Below are positions 53,835 to 63,280 of a DNA stretch of 64,000 bases, piece by piece. How positions within the stretch are numbered: position 1 is the first letter of the stretch; every line of letters starts with the position of its first letter. The stretch comes from Bacteroidota bacterium (GTDB taxonomy: Bacteria > Bacteroidota > Ignavibacteria > Ignavibacteriales > SURF-24), in contig JAUZPB010000005.1 in the NCBI GenBank assembly GCA_030706145.1, positions 22,864 through 86,863 on the forward strand. Direction: 5' to 3'. Both the position numbers and the translations under genes were made by a program. The notes beneath the pieces are model-generated. The model was given only the letters and a program-made list of their open reading frames with translations, was not told the DNA's origin and ran no database searches.

Positions 53835-56252
53835 ATGCCTAACTGGACAAAATATACTATAGCAATATTGATATCTTTGCTTATCGTGGGATCAGTTGGA
53901 GGAATAATCTTCTTTAATCTCCTTGCTAAGTCTCTTCCGGAATATCAGGGATACAGAAATCTACAAGGAGTGTCTTCTGCTGTTGAGGTCTTCAGAGATA
54001 ATTATGCAATCCCATATATCTTCGCAAATACAGACGAAGATGCTGCCTTTGCTTTAGGATATGTTCATGCTCAGGATAGACTCTTTCAGATGGATATTAG
54101 CCGAAGAGCTGCTGAGGGAAGATTAAGTGAAGTTTTTGGAAAAGCTACTATCCCTTACGATATTATGTTTAAGACAATTGGATTAGATAGAACTGTTTAC
54201 CGCGATATTGGAAAACTTAGCGTTGAATCAAGAAGGATGCTTGAGGCCTATAGTAATGGTGTAAATGCCTATATTAAAGAGGCAAAAGGAAAATACCCAA
54301 TCGAATTTGATGCCCTGGGCTATGACCCTTATCCATGGAAACCCGAACATTGTCTTATGATCGGGAAATTGATGGCTTGGGAATTGAACATTAGCTGGTG
54401 GACAGATATAGCCTTTACAGATTTGGTCCAAAAATTTGGAGAGCAAAAAGCTAGTCAGATACTGCCAGACTTTCCCGAAAATGCTCCTACAATAATTCCT
54501 TCTGCAATAAAAAATTATCCAAAAGAAATGCCGCTTTCTTTTATCGAAACTGATAAGTCCTTTAGAGAATTTTTTGGCTTTAGTGGAACTCATATTGGTT
54601 CAAATAACTGGGTCGTCAATGCCAATAAATCAACAAGTGGAAAACCAATTATTGCTAATGACCCACACCTTGCTTTGCAAGCTCCTGGAAAGTGGTACGT
54701 CGCAGTCATTAGAGCTAGCAGCTGGAAAGCAGATGGCGTAACTCTGCCCGGGGTCCCAGGGATTGTAATCGGAAAAAATCAAAACATCTCCTGGGTAATG
54801 ACAAATGCTATGCTGGATGATGCTGATTTTTATATCGAGCATATTGACTCTACGGGGAAAAAGTATCTCTTAGATGGACAATGGCGTGATCTCAAAAGTA
54901 CAAAGTATATTATTGCAGTTAAGGACTCTGAAAGGGTTGAGCTTAATGTTAAAGAAACTCACCGTGGACCTATTATTTCGAGCATCCATCCATTTAGAAA
55001 AATGTACCCAAATAAAGACAGAGAAAAAGTTAAATTGAGTATGAGGTGGACTGCTAGTGACTTTACTGATGAACTAAGTGCAATTTTAGCCATTAATAAA
55101 GCAGAAAATTGGGGCGAATTTACTTCCGCCTTAAAGTCTTTTTCAGCACCAGGTCAGAATTTTGTCTATGCTGATAAGCTTGGCAATATCGGCTACTACT
55201 GTGCTGGCAAACTTCCGATTAGAAGCGAAAATAGCACCACTTTTGTTTATGATGGGGCTAGTAGTGCAAATGACTGGAAAGGATTTGTTCCTTTTGAACA
55301 GATGCCTTCATTATACAACCCTGAAAATAACTTTATCGCTTCGGCTAACAATAAAATTGTGAAGGATTTTAACTATCACCTTTCTAATCTATGGGAACCC
55401 CCCTCAAGGATTCAAAGGATTACTGAACTCCTGACATCTAAAGATAAACACTCCTTAAATGATTTTAAACATTATCAGATGGACTTCGTTTCTCCTTATG
55501 CTAAGGAATTAACAGATTACATAATTGGAGCTTTTCAAAATGTCAAAGTTAACGATGCTAATCTGAGAATGACACTTGAATTATTAAAAAATTGGAATTA
55601 CGAGCTAAACGAGTTTAGCCAGGTACCTACAATTGAAGAAGTCTTTTTTCAGTTTTTATTGCGCAATACTTTTCAGGACGAAATGGGCCAAAGTTTATTT
55701 AATGAATATGTGTTTATGGCAAATGTACCTTACAGAAGCATTATGAAAATGCTTAAGGAAAATGATTCTCCTTGGTTCGATAATATAAAAACTCAACAAG
55801 TTGAAAAAAGAGATGATATAATTAGAAACAGCCTGGTCGATGCTCTGAACTATATTGAACAGCTTTTGGGAAAGGACCCCCAGAACTGGCAGTGGGGAAA
55901 TATTCACAAAGTTATACTCAAACATCCCTTCCATGGGAAAATTGGATTTTTAGACAATTATATCGATATTGGACCGTATTCTGTTGGAGGAGATGGAACT
56001 ACAATTTTTAATACAGAGTACTCATTTATTGAACCCTATAATCTGAATCTTGGACCTTCAATGCGTTTCTTGTTCGATTTTGCAAGGCCAGAAGAATTTT
56101 ACATTATACTTACTACTGGTCAATCGGGCAACGTTCTTAGTAAACACTATAAGGATATGACTGAGATGTGGCTAAGCGGTAAGTATATAAAAGTAATTAC
56201 TGATGAAAATTTCGTCCGAAATTCGGGATATAAACTAATGATTCTTAAATAA
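53835..56252 (+). CDS. Penicillin-acylase-family (S45) Ntn hydrolase
   Basis: 805 residues with an N-terminal membrane anchor (about 8-30, no cleavage site visible), an alpha-chain region (EVFRDNYAIPYIFANTDEDA, HAQDRLFQMDISRRAAEGRL), and the autoproteolytic site IGSNNWVV, where Ser about 256 becomes the N-terminal nucleophile of the beta chain. The beta chain shows NDPHLALQAPGKWYV and LPGVPGIVIGKNQNISW. Relatives cleave amide bonds in penicillins, acyl-homoserine lactones or other N-acyl compounds; the substrate here is unknown. It is divergent from pruA and followed by metF after 98 bases. Confidence 0.9.
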   Translation: MPNWTKYTIAILISLLIVGSVGGIIFFNLLAKSLPEYQGYRNLQGVSSAVEVFRDNYAIPYIFANTDEDAAFALGYVHAQDRLFQMDISRRAAEGRLSEVFGKATIPYDIMFKTIGLDRTVYRDIGKLSVESRRMLEAYSNGVNAYIKEAKGKYPIEFDALGYDPYPWKPEHCLMIGKLMAWELNISWWTDIAFTDLVQKFGEQKASQILPDFPENAPTIIPSAIKNYPKEMPLSFIETDKSFREFFGFSGTHIGSNNWVVNANKSTSGKPIIANDPHLALQAPGKWYVAVIRASSWKADGVTLPGVPGIVIGKNQNISWVMTNAMLDDADFYIEHIDSTGKKYLLDGQWRDLKSTKYIIAVKDSERVELNVKETHRGPIISSIHPFRKMYPNKDREKVKLSMRWTASDFTDELSAILAINKAENWGEFTSALKSFSAPGQNFVYADKLGNIGYYCAGKLPIRSENSTTFVYDGASSANDWKGFVPFEQMPSLYNPENNFIASANNKIVKDFNYHLSNLWEPPSRIQRITELLTSKDKHSLNDFKHYQMDFVSPYAKELTDYIIGAFQNVKVNDANLRMTLELLKNWNYELNEFSQVPTIEEVFFQFLLRNTFQDEMGQSLFNEYVFMANVPYRSIMKMLKENDSPWFDNIKTQQVEKRDDIIRNSLVDALNYIEQLLGKDPQNWQWGNIHKVILKHPFHGKIGFLDNYIDIGPYSVGGDGTTIFNTEYSFIEPYNLNLGPSMRFLFDFARPEEFYIILTTGQSGNVLSKHYKDMTEMWLSGKYIKVITDENFVRNSGYKLMILK

Positions 56253-56350
56253 AACTGTGACTAATGGGCCCATTGAAATTTATTTGCTGTAATTTCTAAA
56301 GAACTTTATTAAATAAATTATTAAATTTAGCCGTTAAAAATAAGGTCGAG

Positions 56351-57301
56351 ATGAAAGTTATAGATCATATTGCGAACAGAAAAGATACTTTAATTAGTTT
56401 TGAGATTATTCCTCCGCAAAGAGGTGGAGATATTAAGGCTTTACTATCTGTCATTGACAGCATTGCCAAATTCAATCCACCTTTTATTGATATAACTAGT
56501 CATGCAGCCGAAGTAATTTATGAGGAAACTCCTAATGGATTGCAGAGAAGAGTAAAAAGAAAACGTCCTGGTACATTGGGTATTTGCGCTTTGATTCAGA
56601 ATAAGTATAATATTGATGCTGTACCTCATATTATTTGTCAGGGCTTTACGCGCGAGGAAACTGAGGACTTTCTGATTGAACTTCACTATTTGGGCATCGA
56701 TAATGTGCTTGCAATCCGAGGCGATGAAAATAGCTTTAAGAAACCTCTTAATTACGGTAGAAGCATCAATGTTTATGCCTCCGAACTGGTTCATCAAATT
56801 GTAGCCATGAATCATGGACAATATCTTGAAAACGACCTTCTTGATGCAAAACCAACTAATTTTTGTGTGGGTGTAAGTGGTTACCCAGAAAAACATTTCG
56901 AAGCTCCTAATCTTAAAATTGATGTTAAGTATACTAAAGATAAAATTCAGGCAGGAGCAGAGTATATTGTTACTCAAATGTTTTTCGATAACAGTAAGTA
57001 TTTTAACTATGTTGAGCTTTGCAAAGAAGAGGGAATTAATGTCCCAATTATTCCGGGACTTAAAATTATTACTTCAAAAACGCAATTGACAAATCTTCCT
57101 AGAAATTTTCATATCGATATTCCTGAAGAACTTTCAGAGGAAATTCTCTGTGCAAAAAACGAGTATGTTCTTGAAATTGGCGTTAACTGGGCTGCAAAAC
57201 AGGTAGAAGAGTTACTCAATAATAATGTCCCTTCTCTTCACTTCTACATTATGCAGAATTCAAAACCTATTTTAATGCTTATGGATAAGCTAAAACTCTG
57301 A
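56351..57301 (+). CDS. metF: 5,10-Methylenetetrahydrofolate reductase
   Basis: The FAD enzyme reduces methylene-THF to methyl-THF for methionine synthesis. The 316 residues form the expected TIM barrel: ISFEIIPPQRGGDI (active-site Glu), IDITSHAAEV, GIDNVLAIRGDE, FCVGVSGYPEKHFEAPN and AGAEYIVTQMFFDNSKYF. The version with extra helices is common in Bacteroidota. AAGGT precedes the ATG. Confidence 0.95.
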   Translation: MKVIDHIANRKDTLISFEIIPPQRGGDIKALLSVIDSIAKFNPPFIDITSHAAEVIYEETPNGLQRRVKRKRPGTLGICALIQNKYNIDAVPHIICQGFTREETEDFLIELHYLGIDNVLAIRGDENSFKKPLNYGRSINVYASELVHQIVAMNHGQYLENDLLDAKPTNFCVGVSGYPEKHFEAPNLKIDVKYTKDKIQAGAEYIVTQMFFDNSKYFNYVELCKEEGINVPIIPGLKIITSKTQLTNLPRNFHIDIPEELSEEILCAKNEYVLEIGVNWAAKQVEELLNNNVPSLHFYIMQNSKPILMLMDKLKL

Positions 57302-57330
57302 TATGTTTTTAATTAAAAGAGGGTTATAGC

Positions 57331-58329
57331 ATGCTAAGTATTTCAAAAAAAATCGTCAGAAGACTTAAATGGGGAATCGCCGGATGCGGAGATTTTGCTG
57401 AGAGGACTTTTATTCCAACACTTCAAATGCTTACGAAAAGTAAACTTGTTTCGGCTTATAGCTCAGATATCCAGAGAGCACAATATATAGCCGATAAGTT
57501 TGCTGCTCAAAGTGCATTTAATAACTATGACGATTTCCTTAACAGCGATATAGATTGTGTTTATGTCTCAAGTGCAAACATAAACCATTATGAACAGGTT
57601 ATAAAAGCAGCCAGGGCTGGAAAACATGTCCACTGTGAAAAACCTATTGCAATGAATTCTCTTCAGGCAGAGGAGATGGTTAGAGCATGCAAGGATAATA
57701 ATGTCCAGTTTTCTATTAACTATGTACACCGTTTCCATCCTCTGGTTATTAAAGCTAAGGAAATAATGGAAAAGGGAATGCTTGGAAAAATTGTTTCGAT
57801 CAGTACAAATTTCAATATCGATTATGCCCCTAATAATAATTTTAGATTTAAAAAGAATTTGAGTGGCGGTGGTGCCCTTAGAGATATTGGAACTCATATG
57901 ATCGATCTCTTAAGATTCTTTGGCGGAGAGATTTTTACAATAAAGGGTGTAGTTGATAATATTATTTATAAAAGTGAAGTCGATGATTTTGCTGCCGCAA
58001 TAGTTGGCTTTCAGAAAAGTGGTTATGGTTTCTTTAACGTTTCCTTTAATACTAAACGTGGCTTCAATCGAGTTGAGATTCTTGGTTATGATGGTAGTAT
58101 CAGTATAGAAAATTTGATCGGCAGACCTAACAAACCTTGTAAACTCGTCATTAACCTTCAGGGCGAGGGGCGAAAGGCTTTCAGGAAAAGAGCCAATAAA
58201 CAACTTTATGCTCTTCGTTCAGTTCAAAAGGCTTTCCTTCTAAATCGTACACCTGTTGTGACTGGCTATGATGGATTGGTCAATCTAAAACTGATCGAAG
58301 AACTTGAAAGGCAATGTGCTGCTAATTGA
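57331..58329 (+). CDS. Gfo/Idh/MocA-family oxidoreductase
   Basis: 332 residues: an N-terminal Rossmann domain (KWGIAGCGDFAERTFIPTL), the family lysine in HCEKPIAMNSLQAEEMV, and the C-terminal alpha/beta domain with SGGGALRDIGTHMIDLLRFF. It should be an NAD(P)-dependent dehydrogenase acting on a sugar, inositol or bile-pigment-like substrate; the sequence does not tell which. GAGGG lies before the ATG, 29 bases after metF, so it may share that transcript. Confidence 0.9.
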   Translation: MLSISKKIVRRLKWGIAGCGDFAERTFIPTLQMLTKSKLVSAYSSDIQRAQYIADKFAAQSAFNNYDDFLNSDIDCVYVSSANINHYEQVIKAARAGKHVHCEKPIAMNSLQAEEMVRACKDNNVQFSINYVHRFHPLVIKAKEIMEKGMLGKIVSISTNFNIDYAPNNNFRFKKNLSGGGALRDIGTHMIDLLRFFGGEIFTIKGVVDNIIYKSEVDDFAAAIVGFQKSGYGFFNVSFNTKRGFNRVEILGYDGSISIENLIGRPNKPCKLVINLQGEGRKAFRKRANKQLYALRSVQKAFLLNRTPVVTGYDGLVNLKLIEELERQCAAN

Positions 58330-58494
58330 CTGATTTTATGCTCCTTTTGCTTCCTGCAATTGATAAAAGTGATATGGGATGAAATTTGCCACTGAAAATT
58401 TTTTTAAATAATTCGAATAATTTATTAAAAATAAACCATTCGTTTTTTTTGATAACTAAATGAATTTTCATAACTGAATAAAGAAGTACTATAA

Positions 58495-59499
58495 ATGAAA
58501 AATATAAAAGATCTGAATATTGCCCTGCTCCTTGGTGGGACTTCAACTGAAAGAGAGGTCTCAAAATCCTCTTCAAAAGCTATTTATTATGAACTTAAAA
58601 GCCGGGGATTTAAGGTTAAACTAATTGACCCTGCTTATGGATTAAATCAACCTACAAGGGAAGAGGATTTCTTTTCTTCAGAGGACTTTGCTGCAACCAG
58701 CAATAGAAATTGTATAACAGCCATTAATTCAGATCTATTGGACAATATTGATATTGCTTTTCTTGGACTCCACGGGAAATGGGGAGAAGATGGAACAATT
58801 CAATCTTTGTTGGAATTGCGTGGTATTAAATATACTGGCTCTGGTGTACTTGCTAGTTCATTGGCAATGGATAAAGCTATGACAAAAATAATGTTCCAGC
58901 ACTATGATGTCGTAACACCAAAATGGTTTGTTGTATCTAAAAATGAAAATGACTTTGACCTCGTAAAAGCTAAGATTAATCAAATAACAGGCTATCCATG
59001 CATTATCAAGCCTAATGATCAGGGCTCAACTATTGGTCTTACTGTTTGTGAAAAAGATGAAGATGTAGAACATGCTGTTAAACTCGCAGTTCAATATTCT
59101 GATAAAGCTCTCATTGAGGAATTTATTCCGGGACATGAGGTTACTGTAGGCGTCCTGGAAAACCAGGCTCTTCCGGTTCTTGAAATAAAACCTAAACATG
59201 ACCATTATGATTATGAATGTAAGTATACTTCAGGTATGAGTCAGTATATCGTCCCGGCAGAACTTCCTGATGAGGTAAGCCAAAGGCTTCAAAAACAGTC
59301 TTTACTTGCTTTCCAGGCTTTAGGATGCACCGGCTATGGCAGGATCGATTTTAGAGTTACAAGTGATTTTAAATCCTATTGTCTTGAGGCTAATACATTG
59401 CCTGGCATGACAGGGACTTCTCTTGTACCTAAAATGGCAAAAGCAGTAGGTATCAGCTTTGGAGAATTACTTGAAAAAATAATAGAGTTGGCCTTATAA
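58495..59499 (+). CDS. ddl: D-alanine-D-alanine ligase
   Basis: Ddl makes the D-Ala-D-Ala dipeptide for peptidoglycan in an ATP-grasp reaction. The 334 residues carry LLGGTSTEREVSKSSSKAI, FLGLHGKWGEDGTIQSLLE, YTGSGVLASSLAMDKAMTK, IIKPNDQGSTIGLT, GYGRIDFRVTSDFKSYCLEA and NTLPGMTGTSLVPKMA. It is followed one base later by the FtsB/DivIC-like gene, so peptidoglycan and division functions are grouped. Confidence 0.95.
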   Translation: MKNIKDLNIALLLGGTSTEREVSKSSSKAIYYELKSRGFKVKLIDPAYGLNQPTREEDFFSSEDFAATSNRNCITAINSDLLDNIDIAFLGLHGKWGEDGTIQSLLELRGIKYTGSGVLASSLAMDKAMTKIMFQHYDVVTPKWFVVSKNENDFDLVKAKINQITGYPCIIKPNDQGSTIGLTVCEKDEDVEHAVKLAVQYSDKALIEEFIPGHEVTVGVLENQALPVLEIKPKHDHYDYECKYTSGMSQYIVPAELPDEVSQRLQKQSLLAFQALGCTGYGRIDFRVTSDFKSYCLEANTLPGMTGTSLVPKMAKAVGISFGELLEKIIELAL

Positions 59500-59500
59500 A

Positions 59501-59794
59501 ATGATCCCTAAAAAGCTTAATAAGAAAAAAATTATTTTTATCTTTGGCTCAGTAGTCTTTATCATTTTAATTTTCTTTTTCTTCTATAAGTTTGGTTTCC
59601 TTAGATATTATGAACTAAAATCTCAGGTAAAAGAACTTAAAACGGAAATTGATTCAGTCGACAAGCAAAATGCTAATTTGAATGCCGAAATTGACTCCCT
59701 TAGAACCATGGATTCGAAAATTGAAAAGGTTGCACGAGAAAAATTTAATATGGTTCGAAAAGGGGAAAAGGTCTTTAAGGTTGTTGGGAAATGA
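59501..59794 (+). CDS. FtsB/DivIC-like septum formation protein
   Basis: 97 residues: a short basic cytoplasmic tail, one membrane span (about 9-28, KIIFIFGSVVFIILIFFFFY), and a periplasmic coiled coil (about 36-72) ending in KVAREKFNMVRKGEKVFKV, the usual FtsB/DivIC tail. These proteins join FtsL and FtsQ in the divisome. It begins one base after the ddl stop and ends at a hairpin. Confidence 0.85.
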   Translation: MIPKKLNKKKIIFIFGSVVFIILIFFFFYKFGFLRYYELKSQVKELKTEIDSVDKQNANLNAEIDSLRTMDSKIEKVAREKFNMVRKGEKVFKVVGK

Positions 59795-59822
59795 GTCATT
59801 TTTTTTATTGTGACTCTTTTAT
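59793..59822 (+). terminator. Weak terminator after the FtsB-like gene
   Basis: GAGTCA (59793-59798, inside the last codons) pairs with TGACTC (59811-59816), followed by TTTTATTTT. The stem is only six pairs around a T-rich loop. Confidence 0.5.
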
Positions 59823-59840
59823 TTTAAGGAATGCACGGAC

Positions 59841-61139
59841 TTGAACAATAAATTTGAAATACCACAAATACCACTGGCTGAACGTGTACGTCCAAAAGAT
59901 TTAAATGAATTCCAAGGACAAGAGGCATTGCTTGCCAAGGGAAAACCAATCAGGCGAATGATTGAGAATGATTCTCTCAGCTCTTTTATTCTTTGGGGAC
60001 CTCCTGGTACTGGAAAAACTACTATAGCAAGAATAATTGCTAATCAGACGAAAAGTGAATTCTACCAGTTAAATGCTGTCTCATCTGGAGTTAAAGATAT
60101 TCGGGAAATAATTTCTTTAGCTCAGAACAATAACCAACTTAAAAAGCGTACAATACTTTTTATTGATGAGATTCATCGCTTTAATAAATCTCAGCAGGAT
60201 GCACTCCTTTCAGCTGTTGAATCAGGCTTAATTATCCTTATTGGCGCTACGACAGAAAATCCTTCCTTTGAAGTGATACCTGCTCTGCGTTCGCGTGTAA
60301 GAATATTTGTTCTTGAGGAATTATCACAAAAAGATTTGAAAAATATTCTCAATTTTGCAATTCAGAAAGATGAGTTCCTCTCTTCGCTTAAAATTGGAGA
60401 GATTGATCTCCCATTTTTGATTTATGTCTCCGGTGGAGATGCAAGGACTCTGCTGAATATTTTTGAGGCTTCAATAGTTCAGGAAATAAACTCCGAAACA
60501 GTAAATATCACTCACGATGTTATTGAAAACGTAGTACAGAAGAAGAATATCTTCTACGATAAAGCAGGAGAAGAACATTATAATATCATTTCTGCTTTCA
60601 TTAAAAGCCTGAGGGGGAGTGACCCGGATGCTGCTTTATACTGGATGGCTAGAATGCTAGAAGGAGGGGAAGATCCGCTTTTTATTGCCCGAAGAATGAT
60701 TATCTTCTCTTCTGAAGACATTGGAAATGCTTCCCCGAATGCCCTTTTGCTTGCTGAAACATGTTTTAGTGCAGTAGATAAAATTGGTATGCCCGAGGCT
60801 AGAATTATTCTGGCTCAATGTGCTACTTATCTTGCTTCTTCTCCTAAGAGTAATGCCTCTTATATGGGAATAGAGAGAGCTCTTGGTGACGTGCGTTCTA
60901 AACCCCTTTTCCCGGTCCCTTTGCACTTAAGAAATGCCCCAACAGGCTTAATGAAAACTCTGGGCTATGGGCGCGATTACCAGTATCCGCATGACTTTGA
61001 GAACCATTTCGTCGAAAAAAACTATCTTCCAGATGAAATGGGCAATACACAGTACTATTTCCCTACTGAAAATGGCCAGGAAAAAAACCTTAAGGAAAGA
61101 CTGAAATTCCTCTGGAAAAATAGAAAGAAATATTTATAG
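59841..61139 (+). CDS. rarA: Replication-associated recombination protein A (RarA/MgsA AAA+ ATPase)
   Basis: RarA is an AAA+ ATPase of the clamp-loader type that acts at stalled replication forks. The 432 residues include [20 protein letters not shown], Walker [17 protein letters not shown], Walker [21 protein letters not shown], sensor [18 protein letters not shown] and the C-terminal tetramer domain ([40 protein letters not shown]). The start is TTG 59841 with AAGGA ten bases upstream; the ATG at 59831 is out of frame. It is convergent with dprA, 30 bases away. Confidence 0.95.
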   Translation: MNNKFEIPQIPLAERVRPKDLNEFQGQEALLAKGKPIRRMIENDSLSSFILWGPPGTGKTTIARIIANQTKSEFYQLNAVSSGVKDIREIISLAQNNNQLKKRTILFIDEIHRFNKSQQDALLSAVESGLIILIGATTENPSFEVIPALRSRVRIFVLEELSQKDLKNILNFAIQKDEFLSSLKIGEIDLPFLIYVSGGDARTLLNIFEASIVQEINSETVNITHDVIENVVQKKNIFYDKAGEEHYNIISAFIKSLRGSDPDAALYWMARMLEGGEDPLFIARRMIIFSSEDIGNASPNALLLAETCFSAVDKIGMPEARIILAQCATYLASSPKSNASYMGIERALGDVRSKPLFPVPLHLRNAPTGLMKTLGYGRDYQYPHDFENHFVEKNYLPDEMGNTQYYFPTENGQEKNLKERLKFLWKNRKKYL

Positions 61140-61169
61140 ATCCTCTATACTTAAAAGATCTCAATATAC

Positions 61170-62300
61170 TCAAGAAAGTGAAAACATCTTTCCAGGATAT
61201 TGCTTTACTAAACCCTTAAATTCTAGCGAAAGTAAATATACAAGGCAATCAGCAGTGGAAATGCAGCTTGATGTAGAGATCTCATCTATATGCTTTGGCT
61301 TAATATCTAGGTGCTGAATTAGCTTTTGCTCAAATAAATTTACTCCGGGATTCATTGCAGTTGATGTTGGCCTTTGCTTAATAACTGGTTTTATCTTTAT
61401 TCCCATATCATATATCAAGTCTTCAGGTGTGATCACTAGCCTTGCCATGTCTTTCCTTATGAGCATATTTGTTCCTTCACTTTTAGCCATCCCTAGATTT
61501 CCTGGAATTGCAAAGATTTCCTTGTTTTGGTCAAATGCATAAGCAGCTGTCTGCAAAGCTCCTCCTACTAATCCTGACTCTATGACGAGGATTCCAAGTG
61601 AAAGTCCTGCTATTATTCTATTTCTTCTGGGAAAATTAACAGCATCAGGACCTGTGCCTAACTCATATTCCGAAATAATTGCTCCTTTTTCAGCAATTTC
61701 TTCAAAAAGTAGTTTGTTCTCAGGTGGGTATATAACATTTAAGCCAGAACCAATTACTGCTATTGTCCTTGAAGAGTTCTTTAAGGCAACTCGATGTGCA
61801 ATTGAATCAATGCCGCGGGCCATCCCGCTAACAATCGTTATTTTTTGCTGGCTTAATACTTCAGAAAATCTTTCAGCTTGCATTCTTCCATAGTTTGTTG
61901 GTGTTCTGGTTCCCACAATTCCTATTGAATATAGGTCTTCTGGTTCAAGACTTCCTTTTATGTAAATCACCAAAGGTGCATCATATATGTTTCTTAGTAT
62001 TTCCGGATAATCATCGTCCCAAAATGTAACGCACTTGGCATTTATTTTTCTGAGCTCTGAAAGTGAGGTTTCGATTTTTTGGATAAGGGGTAATCTTTGC
62101 ACATGAATTGCGCTGTTGATCTTTTTCGCGAGTATATGACTTATTGTTTCTACTTCAAGAAGTGAATTATAATTTGCCTTTAGAATATTTTCAAACGACT
62201 TGAAATGAGCATAAAGTTGTCTGATTCTTGCCGAACCAACACCTTCTATTTTGGAAAGGAGCTTTAGAATTGCTAGTTGTTCAATATTAAGTTTTGACAA
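61170..62300 (-). CDS. dprA: DNA-processing protein DprA
   Basis: DprA loads RecA on incoming single-stranded DNA during transformation. The 376 residues begin with a helix-hairpin-helix/SAM-like part (KIEGVGSARIRQLYAHF). The Rossmann fold follows, with the family signature GIVGTRTPTNYGRMQAERF, SGMARGIDSIAHRVAL, GSGLNVIYPPENKLLFEEI and FPRRNRIIAGLSLGILVIE. The C-terminal ~70 residues form the winged-helix DprA domain. The start appears to be TTG 62300. With the ComEA-like gene at 40.6 kb it hints at natural competence. Confidence 0.95.
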   Translation of the reverse strand: MSKLNIEQLAILKLLSKIEGVGSARIRQLYAHFKSFENILKANYNSLLEVETISHILAKKINSAIHVQRLPLIQKIETSLSELRKINAKCVTFWDDDYPEILRNIYDAPLVIYIKGSLEPEDLYSIGIVGTRTPTNYGRMQAERFSEVLSQQKITIVSGMARGIDSIAHRVALKNSSRTIAVIGSGLNVIYPPENKLLFEEIAEKGAIISEYELGTGPDAVNFPRRNRIIAGLSLGILVIESGLVGGALQTAAYAFDQNKEIFAIPGNLGMAKSEGTNMLIRKDMARLVITPEDLIYDMGIKIKPVIKQRPTSTAMNPGVNLFEQKLIQHLDIKPKHIDEISTSSCISTADCLVYLLSLEFKGLVKQYPGKMFSLS

Positions 62301-62330
62301 GCTTCCCAGCTTTGTAGAATTTATTAATCC

Positions 62331-62600
62331 CTAAACATCAATATCATCAACATTAGCTATTATCATTGTATTTAAGGGGGATTTCTTGTGCCCAAGAACT
62401 TGTTGAACAGCGTCTCCCTCTTGCGTGATCAGAACTGTATCTCCAATACCTGAATCAATTAGATCAATGGCAATTATATCTTTGTCTCCGATATAATTGC
62501 CTGCAAGATCTATTTTACGGACCAATAGCAGCTTATGACCAACCAGATAGTCATTCTTCTGCGTGGAAATAATATTTCCTTTAACTCTTGCTAACAACAT
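62331..62600 (-). CDS. EutN/CcmL-family microcompartment vertex-type protein
   Basis: 89 residues matching the EutN/CcmL family from end to end: MLLARVKGNIISTQKNDYLV, GHKLLLVRKIDL, GDKDIIAIDLIDSGIGDTVL and TMIIANVDDIDV. These proteins form pentamers capping the vertices of bacterial microcompartments. No BMC-domain shell gene or microcompartment enzyme is in the window, so this copy is an orphan and may serve elsewhere or alone. The ATG lies inside the end of the DUF3098 gene (20-base overlap) with little ribosome binding site. Confidence 0.88.
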   Translation of the reverse strand: MLLARVKGNIISTQKNDYLVGHKLLLVRKIDLAGNYIGDKDIIAIDLIDSGIGDTVLITQEGDAVQQVLGHKKSPLNTMIIANVDDIDV

Positions 62601-62874
62601 TTTCTGTTGCAGTTGTAGTTGTCTCTGCTTCCTGTTTCTTCCTGTAGAATATGGAAGATGGTAACACTAAAAGATATCCGATTACTAATAAAATAGGAGA
62701 TAGCGTCAAAGCTAAAGGATTATCCCAGTTGCCTAAAGACATTACGTAAAAACCAATTACCAATAATACTAGACCAAGAAGAAGCAAATAATAGTTTTCT
62801 TTTGTCCAATAAATAGAAAAAGGTGAACTATAAGTCTTTTTTACCGTTTTTGTTGTTTTCTTAATTTGTGCCAT
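62581..62874 (-). CDS. DUF3098-family membrane protein
   Basis: 97 residues: a basic N-terminus, then the family pattern FSIYWTKENYYLLLLGLVLL with two membrane segments (about 30-48 and 57-78) separated by a short loop (SLGNWDNPLA), and a polar Thr/Glu-rich tail. DUF3098 is common in Bacteroidota, often close to cell-division genes; its function is unknown. It overlaps the EutN-type gene downstream. Confidence 0.8.
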   Translation of the reverse strand: MAQIKKTTKTVKKTYSSPFSIYWTKENYYLLLLGLVLLVIGFYVMSLGNWDNPLALTLSPILLVIGYLLVLPSSIFYRKKQEAETTTTATENVVSKS

Positions 62875-62895
62875 GATTTTCCTAAATATTATTAA

Positions 62896-62924
62896 AAGCC
62901 CAGTGTTGGGGGGACACTGGGCCG
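62896..62924 (-). terminator. Hairpin upstream of the DUF3098 gene, second of a tandem pair
   Basis: GCCCAGTGT (about 62898-62906) pairs exactly with ACACTGGGC (62914-62922) around TGGGGGG. On the - strand it is followed by TTTTAATAATATTT, so it should terminate transcription from the 92-residue gene. Confidence 0.7.
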
Positions 62925-62934
62925 ACTCATTTTA

Positions 62935-62958
62935 CAAAGTTCTGGGGAGAGAACTTTG
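62935..62958 (-). repeat. First hairpin of the tandem pair
   Basis: CAAAGTTCT (62935-62943) and AGAACTTTG (62950-62958), a perfect 9-bp stem with loop GGGGAG. On the - strand it is followed by TAAAATGAG, a poor T-run, so it may stabilise the mRNA end or act with the neighbouring hairpin. Confidence 0.65.
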
Positions 62959-63001
62959 AAGAGTCTGAAAATTAAAATTATTTGAATAAGTAAGATCTTG
63001 C

Positions 63002-63280
63002 TTATTTTTGAATCTGATAGATTATCTTTCTTATTGTATCGAATTGTAAATATGGATATTCTTCTCTTATCGTCTCAATTGCATCGGTTACACTTAGCTT
63101 TGTATTCCTTAACTCCTTGAACTTTCTGTGAATCTGATAATCTCTTGCCGATTTTTCATCAATTAGCCCCTTGGAGCTTAATAGTTCATATATCTTATCA
63201 TCAATTAAATCAGATAATGGATTTTCTGCCTTGGAAGTAATTGTTTTCATATCAGCCTGCCTTTCAGCTCTCTTTCCCAT
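63002..63280 (-). CDS. Small protein of unknown function
   Basis: 92 residues, no signal peptide or membrane segment. The second half is predicted helical and basic (YQIHRKFKELRNTKLS, VTDAIETIREEYPYLQFDTI), which could be a DNA-binding helix-turn-helix-like bundle; I recognise no family. The ATG at 63280 lacks a clear ribosome binding site, while AAGGCAGG lies before an internal ATG at 63250, so the true protein may be 82 residues. Coding is supported by codon phase and a downstream hairpin pair. Confidence 0.55.
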   Translation of the reverse strand: MGKRAERQADMKTITSKAENPLSDLIDDKIYELLSSKGLIDEKSARDYQIHRKFKELRNTKLSVTDAIETIREEYPYLQFDTIRKIIYQIQK

